Shown: positions 42,586-52,106, counted from the stretch's first letter. The stretch: DNA of 54,848 nt from an uncultured Lewinella sp. (GCA_913057725.1 CAJXOS010000025.1:1-54848), one strand, 5' to 3'. The notes: generated by a model not told the origin, from the sequence alone. Made by a program: numbers and translations.

Positions 42586-44637
42586 ATGAAGATTCGCAAT
42601 CTATGCCTGTTGTTAGTAGCCCTTGGGATTTCGCTGTCTAGCGTGCAAGCCCAGGAAATGTCGTGGAGAAAGCACCGCAAACTAGCGCTACAGCTTGAAA
42701 AGGAAGGTGACTATTTTGCTGCAGCTGAAAATTTCCGCATGGCCTGGGAAAAAAAGCAGAGCAAAGAAGAATTGATTTATAAGGCCGCTGAAAACTACTT
42801 CCGCTTAAGCGATTACCGCAATGCAGCTGAAGCTTACCAGCACGTGCCTGCCAACTTCAATAATGATCCGCTGATTAAACTCAAGTACGCGAGAGCATTA
42901 AAGCAAGATGGACAGTACGATAAGGCCAGAGGCGTCTTTGAAGAAGTAGCCGATACCTATACGGGCCCGGACAAGGCTATCCTACAGGATATCGTGCGGG
43001 TAGAACTTCGAGGGATCGATCTGACCCGCGATATTGCAGCCAATCTCGATCGCCGTATGGAAATCCTCCACCCTGGAGTAATGGTCAACTCTGAGAGTGA
43101 CGAGTTCGGACCAACTCCCGTTGGAGAAGATCAAATCTGGTTCACCTCTACTACTGGCGATCAAGCTCGCATCTACGAAAGCCAGCGCCAGGGTCGAAAC
43201 TGGACAAAGGCAGCCAACCCTTCCGGCTTCCCGGTTGTGGACGGTGGTCAATACGCCAACGGCGGAATGTCTCCAGACAACCAGCGCTTCTACTTCACCA
43301 TCTGCAACAATGACAGCGGCTGGAATGGAACGAATACGCGCTGCGAAATCTACGTTACTAAGCGCTCCGCCAATGGCTGGACCGCTCCAGAACGTCTACC
43401 AGACTATATCAATGTACAGGGTGTAAATACCACTCAGCCCTTCGTAGCGCACAGCAATGGACAGGAGTACCTCTACTTCTCTTCCAATCGTGAAGGTGGT
43501 CGTGGCGGCCTTGACCTTTGGTATGTGACACGTGATCTGGGCATCGACAACCTTGACTACACCTTCCCGGTCAACTTGGGTCCAGTGATCAATAGCTTGG
43601 GAGATGAGATAAGCCCTTATTACAACTCAGAAGAAGGCATTATCTATTTCTCTTCTAATGGACATCCTTCTATTGGAGGTATGGATATCTTCAAAGCTAC
43701 CGGTGGTGAGGTAAGCTGGTCTACACCAGAAAACCTGGGCATGCCGATCAACTCCGCTGCAAATGACTACGGTTACGTACGGAATGCTAATGGCCTGGGC
43801 GGATTCTTCGCCAGTAACCGTGTCTTTGGTGGAGAAAAGACCAACACTCGCCACGATGATATCTTCGAGTTCAGTGTTGGTGGTCGCCAGATTACCCTGA
43901 AGGCAAACGTATACGATCAAGCGACAGGGAGCTTACTCGACAATATAGCCGTATCGCTTTATCAGATCTTTGATGATGGTAAAGAGAACCTACTCATCAC
44001 TAAGGATTTCAGCTCGGGCAGCTATCTATTCGAGCTCCTGCCGAATCGCCGTTTCCGCGTAGAAATTGCACGTGAAGGTTATCAGGCAGGTGGTTATGTA
44101 TTCGCAACCGATGATCCTTCTACTTACGCTTATGGCCAACCATTATTCCTGCAGGCAGAAGCTGGAGCAGTAGTTGACCAGACGGAGGAGCCCCCAGCAA
44201 CCGATGGTGGCTTCATGACGGAATCAGGCACTACTGGCGGAAACAACACCGAAGTAGTACAACCTGACCGGGTAGGTACCAATGCAGCCACTCCGTTTCC
44301 AGACAATGGCGTAGAATACACGGCCCGTGGATCCTCTAACAAGGATAAGTTGGAGTACAGCTCTTCTGCTCCGCGTTATGAGGGTACTTACTTCCGGGTA
44401 CAGGTTGCTGCACTACGGAGCTACGACCCTAATAACTCAAAGTTTAGTGGACTACCAGATTATGGTATTCTTTCCACCGAATATATCGACGCTCGCAAAC
44501 TAACTCGGGTAATGGTTGGAGACTACTTCAGCGAAAGCGAAGCCTCCTTCGCACTGGACGAACTCAGATCGTTATTCTCCAATGCCTACATCGTCCGTTA
44601 TGATGATGGCGTACGCTACGGACGAGTCAATCTCTAG
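42586..44637 (+). CDS. PorE-like envelope protein with TPR, PD40 propeller and C-terminal SPOR domain
   Basis: This 683-residue protein has a signal peptide (1-22, ...SSVQAQ), TPR repeats (about 28-125), a WD40-like PD40 propeller (about 150-410, with YLYFSSNREGGRGGLDLWYV and IIYFSSNGHPSIGGMDIFK), a carboxypeptidase/CNA-B-like domain (about 440-520) and, after a Gly/Thr-rich linker, a SPOR-like domain (about 600-683, YFRVQVAALRSYDP ... RVMVGDYFSESEASFALDELR). T9SS PorE has the same order but ends in an OmpA domain; both C-termini bind peptidoglycan. A role in anchoring secretion machinery is inferred. Confidence 0.88.
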   Translation: MKIRNLCLLLVALGISLSSVQAQEMSWRKHRKLALQLEKEGDYFAAAENFRMAWEKKQSKEELIYKAAENYFRLSDYRNAAEAYQHVPANFNNDPLIKLKYARALKQDGQYDKARGVFEEVADTYTGPDKAILQDIVRVELRGIDLTRDIAANLDRRMEILHPGVMVNSESDEFGPTPVGEDQIWFTSTTGDQARIYESQRQGRNWTKAANPSGFPVVDGGQYANGGMSPDNQRFYFTICNNDSGWNGTNTRCEIYVTKRSANGWTAPERLPDYINVQGVNTTQPFVAHSNGQEYLYFSSNREGGRGGLDLWYVTRDLGIDNLDYTFPVNLGPVINSLGDEISPYYNSEEGIIYFSSNGHPSIGGMDIFKATGGEVSWSTPENLGMPINSAANDYGYVRNANGLGGFFASNRVFGGEKTNTRHDDIFEFSVGGRQITLKANVYDQATGSLLDNIAVSLYQIFDDGKENLLITKDFSSGSYLFELLPNRRFRVEIAREGYQAGGYVFATDDPSTYAYGQPLFLQAEAGAVVDQTEEPPATDGGFMTESGTTGGNNTEVVQPDRVGTNAATPFPDNGVEYTARGSSNKDKLEYSSSAPRYEGTYFRVQVAALRSYDPNNSKFSGLPDYGILSTEYIDARKLTRVMVGDYFSESEASFALDELRSLFSNAYIVRYDDGVRYGRVNL

Positions 44638-44659
44638 TAGCTATAAAACAGGATTTTAG

Positions 44660-44695
44660 AAAACCCCTTCGGCAACAAGCTGCCGAAGGGGTTTT
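44660..44695 (+). terminator. Rho-independent terminator after the PorE-like gene
   Basis: A perfect 15-base-pair stem (44660-44674 with 44681-44695, 6-base loop) begins with four A and ends with four T, so it could also act on the minus strand. It lies 22 bases after the stop codon. The following bases up to 44932 are an AT-rich leader with no exact TAnnTTTG element; TATATTGG near 44836 differs from it at one position. Confidence 0.9.
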
Positions 44696-44932
44696 CTAAT
44701 TCCCACAACAAGCAAAACACTACTTATTGTAAATTTTACAAATACCCAATTGCTTGAAATTTAAATCCAAAGTGCTTGACAACCCCAATTGTTATACTGT
44801 GTATTTATTGTCGCAACAAATAAATAATTATGTTATATTGGGTCAACATTGAGAGAAAATTACCTAGAACGACACTAAAAAACTATCTATTCTTAAACTA
44901 TTCATCATCTATTTCTATCTAAACAATCTGGT

Positions 44933-47524
44933 ATGAAGATCGCTAACTATTTACTAGTTTTAATGCTACTCCCCGCCCTAGCATTTGGGCAAGGCATCAT
45001 TTCCCAAAGAGTCCAAAAGGCTATCGACAAAGAAGTCATGCACTCCTACACTTTGGTTCAGGAGTCAAACACAAGCCTTAAGGACGCCGGTATTTCCGAA
45101 CAAGAGCTGACAGAAGGCCTGATCGTGAACTTACGCGAAGACGCGATTCGGAATCTACAGCAAAGACGCCCACAAGTATTGGAACTGCGCTTTCCTCTTC
45201 CTGAGCTAGGTATGCAGACCGTTACACTGATTCCAAGCAAGGTTCTTAGAGAAACTTTTGTACTGACTACAAGTAGTGGCCGTGCAATCAACTACGAACC
45301 TGGCCTGTACTACCACGGTACACTAAACGGTGACTACAACTCAATAGTAGCCATTAGTGTATTTGACAAAGAAATTCACGGCCTAATCAGCACCGAACTC
45401 GGTAACTACGTAATTGGTAAGATTGATGGCAATGAAGAGAATGCACACTTGATCTACAATGATCGCTACCACCTCAATCCACAAGACTTAGGTTGTGAAA
45501 CACCTGATGATGGCGAGGTTTACAAGCCAAGTGACCTGGAATACGACGTTACCAAAGCTACTGGTGACTGTATCGAAGTTTACGTTGAAGTTGACGACGA
45601 TATCGTAACGCAGAAAGGTGGTGCTGTTAATGCAGCTAACTACATTACCGGTCTATTCAATGAGTCGATCACACTTTACACGAATGAGAACCTGGAAATG
45701 GGTATCTCTGAGATGAAGGTATGGGACACACCTGCTCCTTACTCTGGTAGTAGCTCCAGCGCAATGCTAAACTCTTACCAGGCGAATACAGGTGCTTTTA
45801 ACGGCAACCTAAGCCACCTTGTATCTTACCAAGCAAGTGGTGGTATCGCAGCTGGTTTTTCTGGTATTTGTAACTCAAATGTTGACAACTCTAAGTGCTT
45901 CAGTAGTATTGATGCATCTTACAGCAACGTACCTGTTTACTCTTACTCTGTAATGGTAGTTACGCACGAGATGGGTCACTTGATCGGTTCTCGTCACACC
46001 CACGCATGTGTGTGGAATGGCAACGGTACAGCCATTGACGGTTGTGCTGGAGGTACAGAAGGTAGTTGTTCTGTTCCTGGTAGCCCTTCCGGTGGTGGTA
46101 CCATCATGAGTTACTGTCACTTGACTACTGGTATTGACTTTACTCAAGGTTTCGGACCTCAGCCAGGTAACGTAATCCGTAATACAGTAACCAACGCTAG
46201 CTGTCTACCTGCTAACTGTAGTGGCGGTGGCCCAACTTGTTTCGACGGTATTCAGAACGGTGACGAGACTGGTGTAGACTGCGGTGGTTCTAGTTGCCCT
46301 GCTTGTCCAGTACCATGTACTGACAATGAAGTATTCGTTACCATCAACCTTGACAACTATCCTGGTGAAACAACTTGGCAGATCACTAACTCTGGTGGTT
46401 CTGTAGTTGCATCTGGTGGCCCATATAGCGGTGCTGGATCTCAGGTTGTAGAAGACGCTTGTTTAGTAGACGGTTGCTATGACTTTACCATCTTCGATTC
46501 TTATGGCGACGGTATCTGCTGTGGCTATGGCATTGGTGATTACGAAGTAACCTCTGGCGGAACAGTTCTTGCTTCTGGTGGTGCATTTGGTTCAAGCGAG
46601 ACTACTAACTTCTGCCTTGGCGGAGGTAGTGGCCCAACTTGTAATGACGGCATCCAGAACGGTGATGAGACTGGCGTAGACTGTGGTGGTTCTAGCTGCC
46701 CTGCTTGTCCTACTGGCGGTGAAATTCTAGGTTCTTACTTCGAGACTGGCTGGGACGGCTGGCAAGATGGAGGATCTGACTGTTTCCGTTACTCAGGTGG
46801 AAGATCTTACGAAGGAAGCTACTCTATTCGTATCCGCGATAACTCTGGTACTGCTTCAGCAATGACATCTCCAACGTTGGATTTGACTGGCTACAGCTCT
46901 ATCGACGTAACCTTCTTCTTCTACCCTAACAGCATGGAGACTGGCGAAGACTTCTGGCTACGCTTCTACGATGGCTCTAGTTGGAGTACAGTTGGTGTAT
47001 GGACTAGTGGTACTAGTTTCAACAACAATACCTTCTACACTTCTACTGTAACTATTAGCGCTGCTAATTACAACTTTGCTAGCAACTCTCAAATCCGCTT
47101 CCAGTGTGACGCTAGTGCAAACGCTGACCGCGTTTATATTGACGCTGTAACTGTGACCGCAAATGCCGGTTCATTCATCGAAAGCAGCGAGCCTATCGTA
47201 ACAACAAGCGAAACTGACGGTGGAGTTGATATCAACGACAGTGAAATCAACATCAACGAAACAGATCTTGACGCAGACTTTGACAACCTAACTGCTAATG
47301 ACATTCGCGTATTCCCGAATCCAGCACAAGGATTGTTGAATGTACGTGCGGGTGCTGAAATGCAGTCAATCCGTATCATGACGGCAACTGGTCAGCAACT
47401 ACGCCAGATCAAGTTGGATAACGACCAACAGCAAATCGATATTAGTGACCTTACTCCTGGCCTATACTACCTACTAATTGAGGTAGATGGCGAAGTGAAG
47501 CCACAACGATTTGTAAAGCAATAA
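44933..47524 (+). CDS. Secreted metzincin metalloprotease with T9SS type A sorting domain
   Basis: This 863-residue protein has a signal peptide (1-19, ...LPALAFGQ), a propeptide-like N-terminal part (about 25-195), and a reprolysin-like protease domain with zinc site HEMGHLIGSRH (345-355) and Met-turn GGTIMSYCH. Two 27-residue Cys-rich DGIQNGDETGVDCGGSSCPAC units (about 433-458 and 567-592) flank a beta-sandwich domain. A MAM-like domain follows (about 600-745), then a T9SS type A tail (VFPNPAQGLLNVRAG ... PQRFVKQ). It should degrade extracellular protein. It has its own AT-rich upstream region. Codon use is skewed to T-ending triplets in repeats. Confidence 0.93.
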   Translation: MKIANYLLVLMLLPALAFGQGIISQRVQKAIDKEVMHSYTLVQESNTSLKDAGISEQELTEGLIVNLREDAIRNLQQRRPQVLELRFPLPELGMQTVTLIPSKVLRETFVLTTSSGRAINYEPGLYYHGTLNGDYNSIVAISVFDKEIHGLISTELGNYVIGKIDGNEENAHLIYNDRYHLNPQDLGCETPDDGEVYKPSDLEYDVTKATGDCIEVYVEVDDDIVTQKGGAVNAANYITGLFNESITLYTNENLEMGISEMKVWDTPAPYSGSSSSAMLNSYQANTGAFNGNLSHLVSYQASGGIAAGFSGICNSNVDNSKCFSSIDASYSNVPVYSYSVMVVTHEMGHLIGSRHTHACVWNGNGTAIDGCAGGTEGSCSVPGSPSGGGTIMSYCHLTTGIDFTQGFGPQPGNVIRNTVTNASCLPANCSGGGPTCFDGIQNGDETGVDCGGSSCPACPVPCTDNEVFVTINLDNYPGETTWQITNSGGSVVASGGPYSGAGSQVVEDACLVDGCYDFTIFDSYGDGICCGYGIGDYEVTSGGTVLASGGAFGSSETTNFCLGGGSGPTCNDGIQNGDETGVDCGGSSCPACPTGGEILGSYFETGWDGWQDGGSDCFRYSGGRSYEGSYSIRIRDNSGTASAMTSPTLDLTGYSSIDVTFFFYPNSMETGEDFWLRFYDGSSWSTVGVWTSGTSFNNNTFYTSTVTISAANYNFASNSQIRFQCDASANADRVYIDAVTVTANAGSFIESSEPIVTTSETDGGVDINDSEININETDLDADFDNLTANDIRVFPNPAQGLLNVRAGAEMQSIRIMTATGQQLRQIKLDNDQQQIDISDLTPGLYYLLIEVDGEVKPQRFVKQ
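46229..46710 (+). repeat. Two 80-base direct repeats inside the metalloprotease gene
   Basis: 46229-46308 and 46631-46710 encode the same peptide, CFDGIQNGDETGVDCGGSSCP-like, with about 90 percent identical bases; differences are mainly at third positions. They are a protein-domain duplication and could recombine. Confidence 0.85.
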
Positions 47525-47577
47525 CACAGGTCTGATCAAGCCATAATTTTGGCTTCAGACATGTATTAAACCGAAAG

Positions 47578-47610
47578 CCCGGGCGCTGTTCATTCAGCGT
47601 TCGGGTTTTT
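47578..47610 (+). terminator. Rho-independent terminator after the metalloprotease gene
   Basis: An 11-base-pair stem with two G-T pairs (47578-47588 with 47595-47605, 6-base loop) is followed by TTTTT. It ends the metalloprotease transcript. Confidence 0.8.
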
Positions 47611-47873
47611 CATTTTAGGTTTCCCCCTGGAGCTTATCGCTTAGCAAATCAGCTATCCGTAAAGTTGGCAAAGCGTAAGCCAGTATGTAATTTCAGTTAC
47701 GCCCCCGGAACAGTTTTCGAACTCAACCAACTGATTTACAACAAAATAAACTTAGCTTTCCAAAATTAGGAATCGTAAAAACATACCGGATCAGGATTGG
47801 CCAAATGAACCCAAATCCTAACTTGCTGTTGGAATGCTGTTAATTTTGCGGTTTAAATTCAAGGAGCCCTAAC
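47611..47873. other. Non-coding leader of the HMG-CoA synthase gene
   Basis: Together with 47525-47610 this forms a 349-base gene-free stretch. Apart from the terminator and the promoter element entered separately, I see no gene or RNA here. The last 30 bases carry the Shine-Dalgarno sequence of the following gene. Confidence 0.5.
47841..47866 (+). promoter_or_regulatory. -7 element and Shine-Dalgarno of the HMG-CoA synthase gene
   Basis: TAATTTTG (47841-47848) fits the Bacteroidota -7 consensus TAnnTTTG. AAGGAG (47861-47866) lies 7 bases before the ATG at 47874, a rare clear Shine-Dalgarno in this window. The promoter would give a very short leader (about 20 bases); the -33 element is weak. 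Confidence 0.55.
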
Positions 47874-49397
47874 ATGGAAAAGTTCACCCCAACTAGCGTA
47901 GGCATCGATGACATGGCAGCTTATTTCCCTAAGCTGTACTTACCTATTGAGACGCTTGCGGAGGAAAGGAATATCGAATACGCCAAGCTTAACAAAGGCC
48001 TTGGCCTTACTGCTATGGCTATACCTGATGCTGGCGAAGATGCCGCTACCATGATGGCAAACGCTGTACGGGAATTGATTGAAAAGAATGACCTCGACCC
48101 GCGACAAATTGGTCGCCTCTATTTAGGGACAGAAAGTGCAATAGACGGAGCCAAACCAACGGCTACCTACGCCCTGCAAATGCTGCAGGCTTATTTTGAG
48201 CCACGTTATGGCTCAGACTGTTTTTTAAATTGCGACGTAGTGGACATGACCTTTGCTTGCATCGGTGCTGTGGACGCGCTACAAAACACACTCGATTGGG
48301 CTCGTGGAAAAGCTAATCGTATTGGCATCATCGTGGCTTCCGATAACGCGAAGTACGAACTAGGATCTACTGGTGAGTACACGCAGGGGGCTGGTGCAAT
48401 AGCTACCCTGGTTAAGGCTAACCCAAGATTATTGGTTATTGATCCGGACTGGGGGGTAGGCACCCGCGCGGTTTACGACTTCTACAAGCCACTACGTACG
48501 GTACAGAAAAGTGATCTTATCTCAGAAGCGCTGCATTTAGCCAACCGCAACCACGTTGATGTGGCTCAACTGAGCCGCCAGTTGCAACAGGGAATTGAAG
48601 TAAAGGGTGTACTTGACAGCAACGAAGCGCAGATTACCCTGCACAAAGACACGCCGATCTTCGATGGTCCGTATTCCAACCAATGCTACCAGGAACGGAT
48701 TAAGGAAGCTCTTGCGCACTATCGCCGCCAAACGGATGGCGACGAGCAAATAGCTACCAACTGGGATCGCCTGGTATTTCATTTGCCGTATGCCTTCCAG
48801 GCACGCCGGATGTTTGGTGAGATTTTCTGGCAAGAAATGCAGCACAGCAATCAGCAGCAGGAGCTAGCAGAGCAGATCGGCCTGGCGCTACCGCAAGCAG
48901 ATGATTTCGAAGACGAAAAAACCTACCAAAAGGCACTCACTGGTTTTTGGCGGGCTGTGACTAAGACTCCTCTTTATCGGAGTTTTGTCAATGATCGCAT
49001 CGCGCCAGCAGAGGAGGCTTCTGGCTTAGTTGGCAATGTGTATGCGGGTTCTATCTTCCTAGCCCTCATGGGCACCTTAGAACATGCTGTACAGCATGAG
49101 AGCCTTACTGATGGTGCCACTTTTGGCTTCTTTGCCTACGGCAGTGGCTCGAAGAGTAAGGTTTTCCAGGCACACCTTCAGGAGGACTGGCAAAGTGTAG
49201 TGGGTAAGTTTGGTCTAATGAACTGGCTACAACAACGTACCGCAGTAGACTACACTACTTACGAACAGCTTCACCGCGGAGCGTTTAACCGACCTGTAGA
49301 AACTATGGATCAATATTTCTACCAGACATCCATGGACACAGCAGGTGTGCGTACGTATCATATCCCGGAAGGAGTAGCGATTTCAATTGCCGAATAA
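47874..49397 (+). CDS. mvaS: Hydroxymethylglutaryl-CoA synthase
   Basis: This 507-residue enzyme condenses acetyl-CoA with acetoacetyl-CoA, the first committed step of the mevalonate pathway. The catalytic Glu87 (YLGTESAID), Cys129 (TFACIGAVDAL) and a His in VFHLPYAFQARRM are present. GVGTRAVYDFYKP and GFFAYGSGSKSKVF are further family blocks. It is longer than the ~390 residues of Gram-positive MvaS and closer to the eukaryotic size. A CYTH gene and a mevalonate-kinase-like gene follow on the same strand, so the cluster is likely for isoprenoids. Confidence 0.95.
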   Translation: MEKFTPTSVGIDDMAAYFPKLYLPIETLAEERNIEYAKLNKGLGLTAMAIPDAGEDAATMMANAVRELIEKNDLDPRQIGRLYLGTESAIDGAKPTATYALQMLQAYFEPRYGSDCFLNCDVVDMTFACIGAVDALQNTLDWARGKANRIGIIVASDNAKYELGSTGEYTQGAGAIATLVKANPRLLVIDPDWGVGTRAVYDFYKPLRTVQKSDLISEALHLANRNHVDVAQLSRQLQQGIEVKGVLDSNEAQITLHKDTPIFDGPYSNQCYQERIKEALAHYRRQTDGDEQIATNWDRLVFHLPYAFQARRMFGEIFWQEMQHSNQQQELAEQIGLALPQADDFEDEKTYQKALTGFWRAVTKTPLYRSFVNDRIAPAEEASGLVGNVYAGSIFLALMGTLEHAVQHESLTDGATFGFFAYGSGSKSKVFQAHLQEDWQSVVGKFGLMNWLQQRTAVDYTTYEQLHRGAFNRPVETMDQYFYQTSMDTAGVRTYHIPEGVAISIAE

Positions 49398-49502
49398 AAA
49401 TCGCCCTACTCCATTTCCAGAGAAGGCCGGAAGCTCAGGCATCCCATCGTAGGGTATTGCGATGAAATGCTACCTTAGCGATTAAACGCAAAATCGCTAG
49501 GC

Positions 49503-50018
49503 ATGCACCTTAATATCGAGATCAAGGCTCGGTGTAGCAACCAGGATTTCATTCGAAACTTACTACTCGATCGTCAAGCTGACTTCCGTGGCACGGACCA
49601 TCAGATTGACACCTATTTTCAAGTACCTAAAGGGCGCTTGAAGCTGCGCCAAGGTAGCATTGAAAACAATCTTATTCACTACGATCGCCCAGACCAAGCT
49701 GGCCCCAAGGCCTCTGAGGTGCACCTGTATGCCTGCCAAGATGGAGAGGCGCTAAAGGCTACCCTAGTAGCAGCACTGAACATCAAGGTGGTCGTAGATA
49801 AGAAGCGAGAGATTTACTTCATCGAAAACGTCAAGTTCCATCTAGATCAGGTAGAAGAGCTGGGTACCTTCGTAGAAATTGAGGCCATAGATAGCGATGG
49901 TAGTATTGGCCGCGACAAGCTTAAAGAGCAGTGCGATTATTACCTGGAGTTGTTCAAGGTTCAAGAAGAAGACCTCCTCCAGAACTCTTACAGCGATATG
50001 CTGTTGGAACTGCATTAA
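49503..50018 (+). CDS. CYTH-domain protein (class IV adenylate cyclase-like)
   Basis: This 171-residue protein has the CYTH signature EIKAR near the N-terminus (residues 6-10, ExExK-like), then RLKLRQG (about 46-52) and a late VEIEAID strand. It belongs to the triphosphate-tunnel fold (adenylate cyclase 4, thiamine triphosphatase, inorganic triphosphatase). Which triphosphate it acts on cannot be read off. It lies between HMG-CoA synthase (105 bases upstream) and a mevalonate-kinase-like gene that starts 17 bases after its stop. Confidence 0.88.
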   Translation: MHLNIEIKARCSNQDFIRNLLLDRQADFRGTDHQIDTYFQVPKGRLKLRQGSIENNLIHYDRPDQAGPKASEVHLYACQDGEALKATLVAALNIKVVVDKKREIYFIENVKFHLDQVEELGTFVEIEAIDSDGSIGRDKLKEQCDYYLELFKVQEEDLLQNSYSDMLLELH

Positions 50019-50035
50019 CCACTGAATTCTCGGTT

Positions 50036-50932
50036 TTGAATCCTTCCCAAAATCAACGCATTCCCGCCAAAGTTCTGCTCTTCGGAGAGCACTCTATCCT
50101 CCGTGGCTCTAAAGCCTTGGCTATGCCACTTTGGGAGAAAGGATGCGAATGGCAACAGGGCGGATCTATTGAGCAACAAGGTGGCTTACCCGGGCTTGTT
50201 GAGTATTTAGATAAACAGTTACCCACACATTACAACCTGCAACAACTTCGTGCAGACTTGGCTGCAGGCTGGTACCTGGCTTCGGATATTCCGGTAGGCT
50301 ATGGTTTGGGCAGTTCGGCAGCTTTATGCGTGGCGGTTTTCGAGCGTTATGCTACGGAGGAAGGGAAAGCGGCTTTGCAACAACAAGGCGCCAAAGTATA
50401 CTTTGCCCAGCTAGAGAACCATTTCCACGGTACAAGCTCGGGCACCGATCCGCTGATCATTTCTGAGAGGAAGGTTGTAGAGCTAGGCCCCAAGGGACAC
50501 TTGGAGTACGTTTCTATACCCCAAATGCCAGGTGGCTGGCAGCTATTCTTACTAGATACCGGTAAGGCACGAGAAACGGCCCCGCTAGTCAACTACTTCA
50601 CCAATCGCTACGACACAGATTCTGACTTCCGTCAAGCCACAGATAGCATTTGGACGCCAGCCGTCGATAAGGCTATCGATGCCTTACAGAAAGGGGAAAT
50701 GGAGGAGCTGTCTGAGGCTTTCCGAGCTATTAGTCAATTCCAATTGAAAGATCTACCACCGATGGTTCTTCCTGAGCTACACACCACCTGGCAAGCAGGC
50801 CTTGATGGAGGCTCCTACCTGCTTAAAATATGCGGAGCAGGAGGAGGAGGTTTTTGCCTGGGCCTTACCCAGGATATGGGAGCCACTCGGAAAGCAATTT
50901 CCGAATGGCCTCTAACTATAATTGCCTGGTGA
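50036..50932 (+). CDS. GHMP kinase, mevalonate-kinase-like
   Basis: This 298-residue protein (TTG start at 50036, reading MNPSQNQRIPAKVLLFGEHSIL) belongs to the GHMP kinase family. Motif 1 is AKVLLFGEHSIL, motif 2 is the ATP loop PVGYGLGSSAALCVA, the catalytic Asp is in GTSSGTDPLI, and motif 3 is KICGAGGGGFCLGL. With HMG-CoA synthase two genes upstream, mevalonate kinase is the best reading; phosphomevalonate kinase is possible. The open frame extends to 49931 inside the CYTH gene, but that part is frame-shadow. It is convergent with the DUF4932 gene (1 base between stops). Confidence 0.88.
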   Translation: MNPSQNQRIPAKVLLFGEHSILRGSKALAMPLWEKGCEWQQGGSIEQQGGLPGLVEYLDKQLPTHYNLQQLRADLAAGWYLASDIPVGYGLGSSAALCVAVFERYATEEGKAALQQQGAKVYFAQLENHFHGTSSGTDPLIISERKVVELGPKGHLEYVSIPQMPGGWQLFLLDTGKARETAPLVNYFTNRYDTDSDFRQATDSIWTPAVDKAIDALQKGEMEELSEAFRAISQFQLKDLPPMVLPELHTTWQAGLDGGSYLLKICGAGGGGFCLGLTQDMGATRKAISEWPLTIIAW

Positions 50933-50933
50933 T

Positions 50934-52010
50934 TTATTCTTTGTAAGTCTGACTCAAGTCTACCATAGTTCGTCGTACGGCTTCAGGATAGGCTAATCCT
51001 TGCTCGTAACGGTAACTACGTAGCTTATCCACGATGTAGGATAGATAGACAAACTGTCTTTCCGCTGAGTAGTTCGTCAGTAGAGATTCACTGGCTGAGT
51101 GGTCTCCCATTGATTCTGGTACTAATACCTCACCAGCACGAACGAAATGCTCAATTACACAAGTCTCCCAGTTGAGGTATCCCTGTTTAACCATCGCCTC
51201 TTGCAAGGGTGCGAAAAGGTGCTCTGTTTCCTGAATCTGCGTACCTGCGATCTCCAGTACAACATGATTGACAAAGGAATGCCCAAACTCGTGAATCGCA
51301 AGGTTCAAGAAACGAGCCTTATCGGAAAAGTCGTAGTTCTTTTCCAGAGGACCAAGAACGAAAGTAGCGACCTCGGTTTCGCCATTCATAGTCTTTAGGC
51401 CCCAGCCTGGCCCTGACCATATCATCAGGCTAGGAATGACCTCATAGCGCTCATATCCTTGCTGATAGAAGGCTTCTAGTCCTACCATTAGAGCAGTAGA
51501 AGGTAAGTTCTGCTGAAGGCCCGCCAAGGTCTCTTTTCGATAAGGTGCTAGATCATTCCACAGCTGCTCAAAATGAGATGCTTCATGGAATTCAACGGCA
51601 TAGTCTACTAGCGTTCGAATTTTAGTTTGCTCCGCCTCCGTTTCAAGTCCAAACGACACTAATAATGTTTCTGGCAGGGCGTAGTCCGTAGGAAGTGGAA
51701 ACTCAGGCATACTATGCAATATGCCAATCATAATATCATAGGGAACATCGGCACCCAGTTCGAAAATCTTGTAGAGTGCTGGTATCTCGCGGTCTTCCGG
51801 GGCGCTGTTCATTATTTTACTAATTGGATGCTCAGGATCATTATCTGCAGGATCTCCAAGATGGATGACATAACCGATTAACTCCACATTCTTACTAAAC
51901 CTGGCGGATACCACTGCACTTGATATCGTAGATGTATCTGTCTGCGCAGTTAGGAGCAGAGAAGTACTCAGAAGAAGAATGAAAGAACGGAGAAAGGAAA
52001 TCGCTTGCAT
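50934..52010 (-). CDS. Exported DUF4932 protein, putative zinc metallopeptidase
   Basis: This 358-residue protein has a signal peptide (1-22, ...SLLLTAQ) and the DUF4932 architecture. The motif HEFGHSF (HExxH) is at about 240-246, and a downstream Glu-containing helix (ETCVIEHFVRAGE, about 280-292) may give the third zinc ligand, as in gluzincins. It is likely an active periplasmic or surface peptidase of unknown substrate. The split AraC-type regulator lies upstream on the same strand (96 bases), so it may be its regulatory target. Confidence 0.88.
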   Translation of the reverse strand: MQAISFLRSFILLLSTSLLLTAQTDTSTISSAVVSARFSKNVELIGYVIHLGDPADNDPEHPISKIMNSAPEDREIPALYKIFELGADVPYDIMIGILHSMPEFPLPTDYALPETLLVSFGLETEAEQTKIRTLVDYAVEFHEASHFEQLWNDLAPYRKETLAGLQQNLPSTALMVGLEAFYQQGYERYEVIPSLMIWSGPGWGLKTMNGETEVATFVLGPLEKNYDFSDKARFLNLAIHEFGHSFVNHVVLEIAGTQIQETEHLFAPLQEAMVKQGYLNWETCVIEHFVRAGEVLVPESMGDHSASESLLTNYSAERQFVYLSYIVDKLRSYRYEQGLAYPEAVRRTMVDLSQTYKE

Positions 52011-52106
52011 GACTTTTTTCTTTCAAAGGAAGCCATGCTTGGGGTCCAAAGCGCTTGAAAACACGTTTCCGGACGTATGAAAACGCATTTCCAGCCGAAT
52101 TTCGGC

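Noticed and set aside
44775..44797. TTGACA followed by TATACT upstream of the metalloprotease
   Set aside because: The spacing is 11 bases instead of about 17, and Bacteroidota use TTTG/TAnnTTTG promoters, so this is not a sigma-70 promoter.
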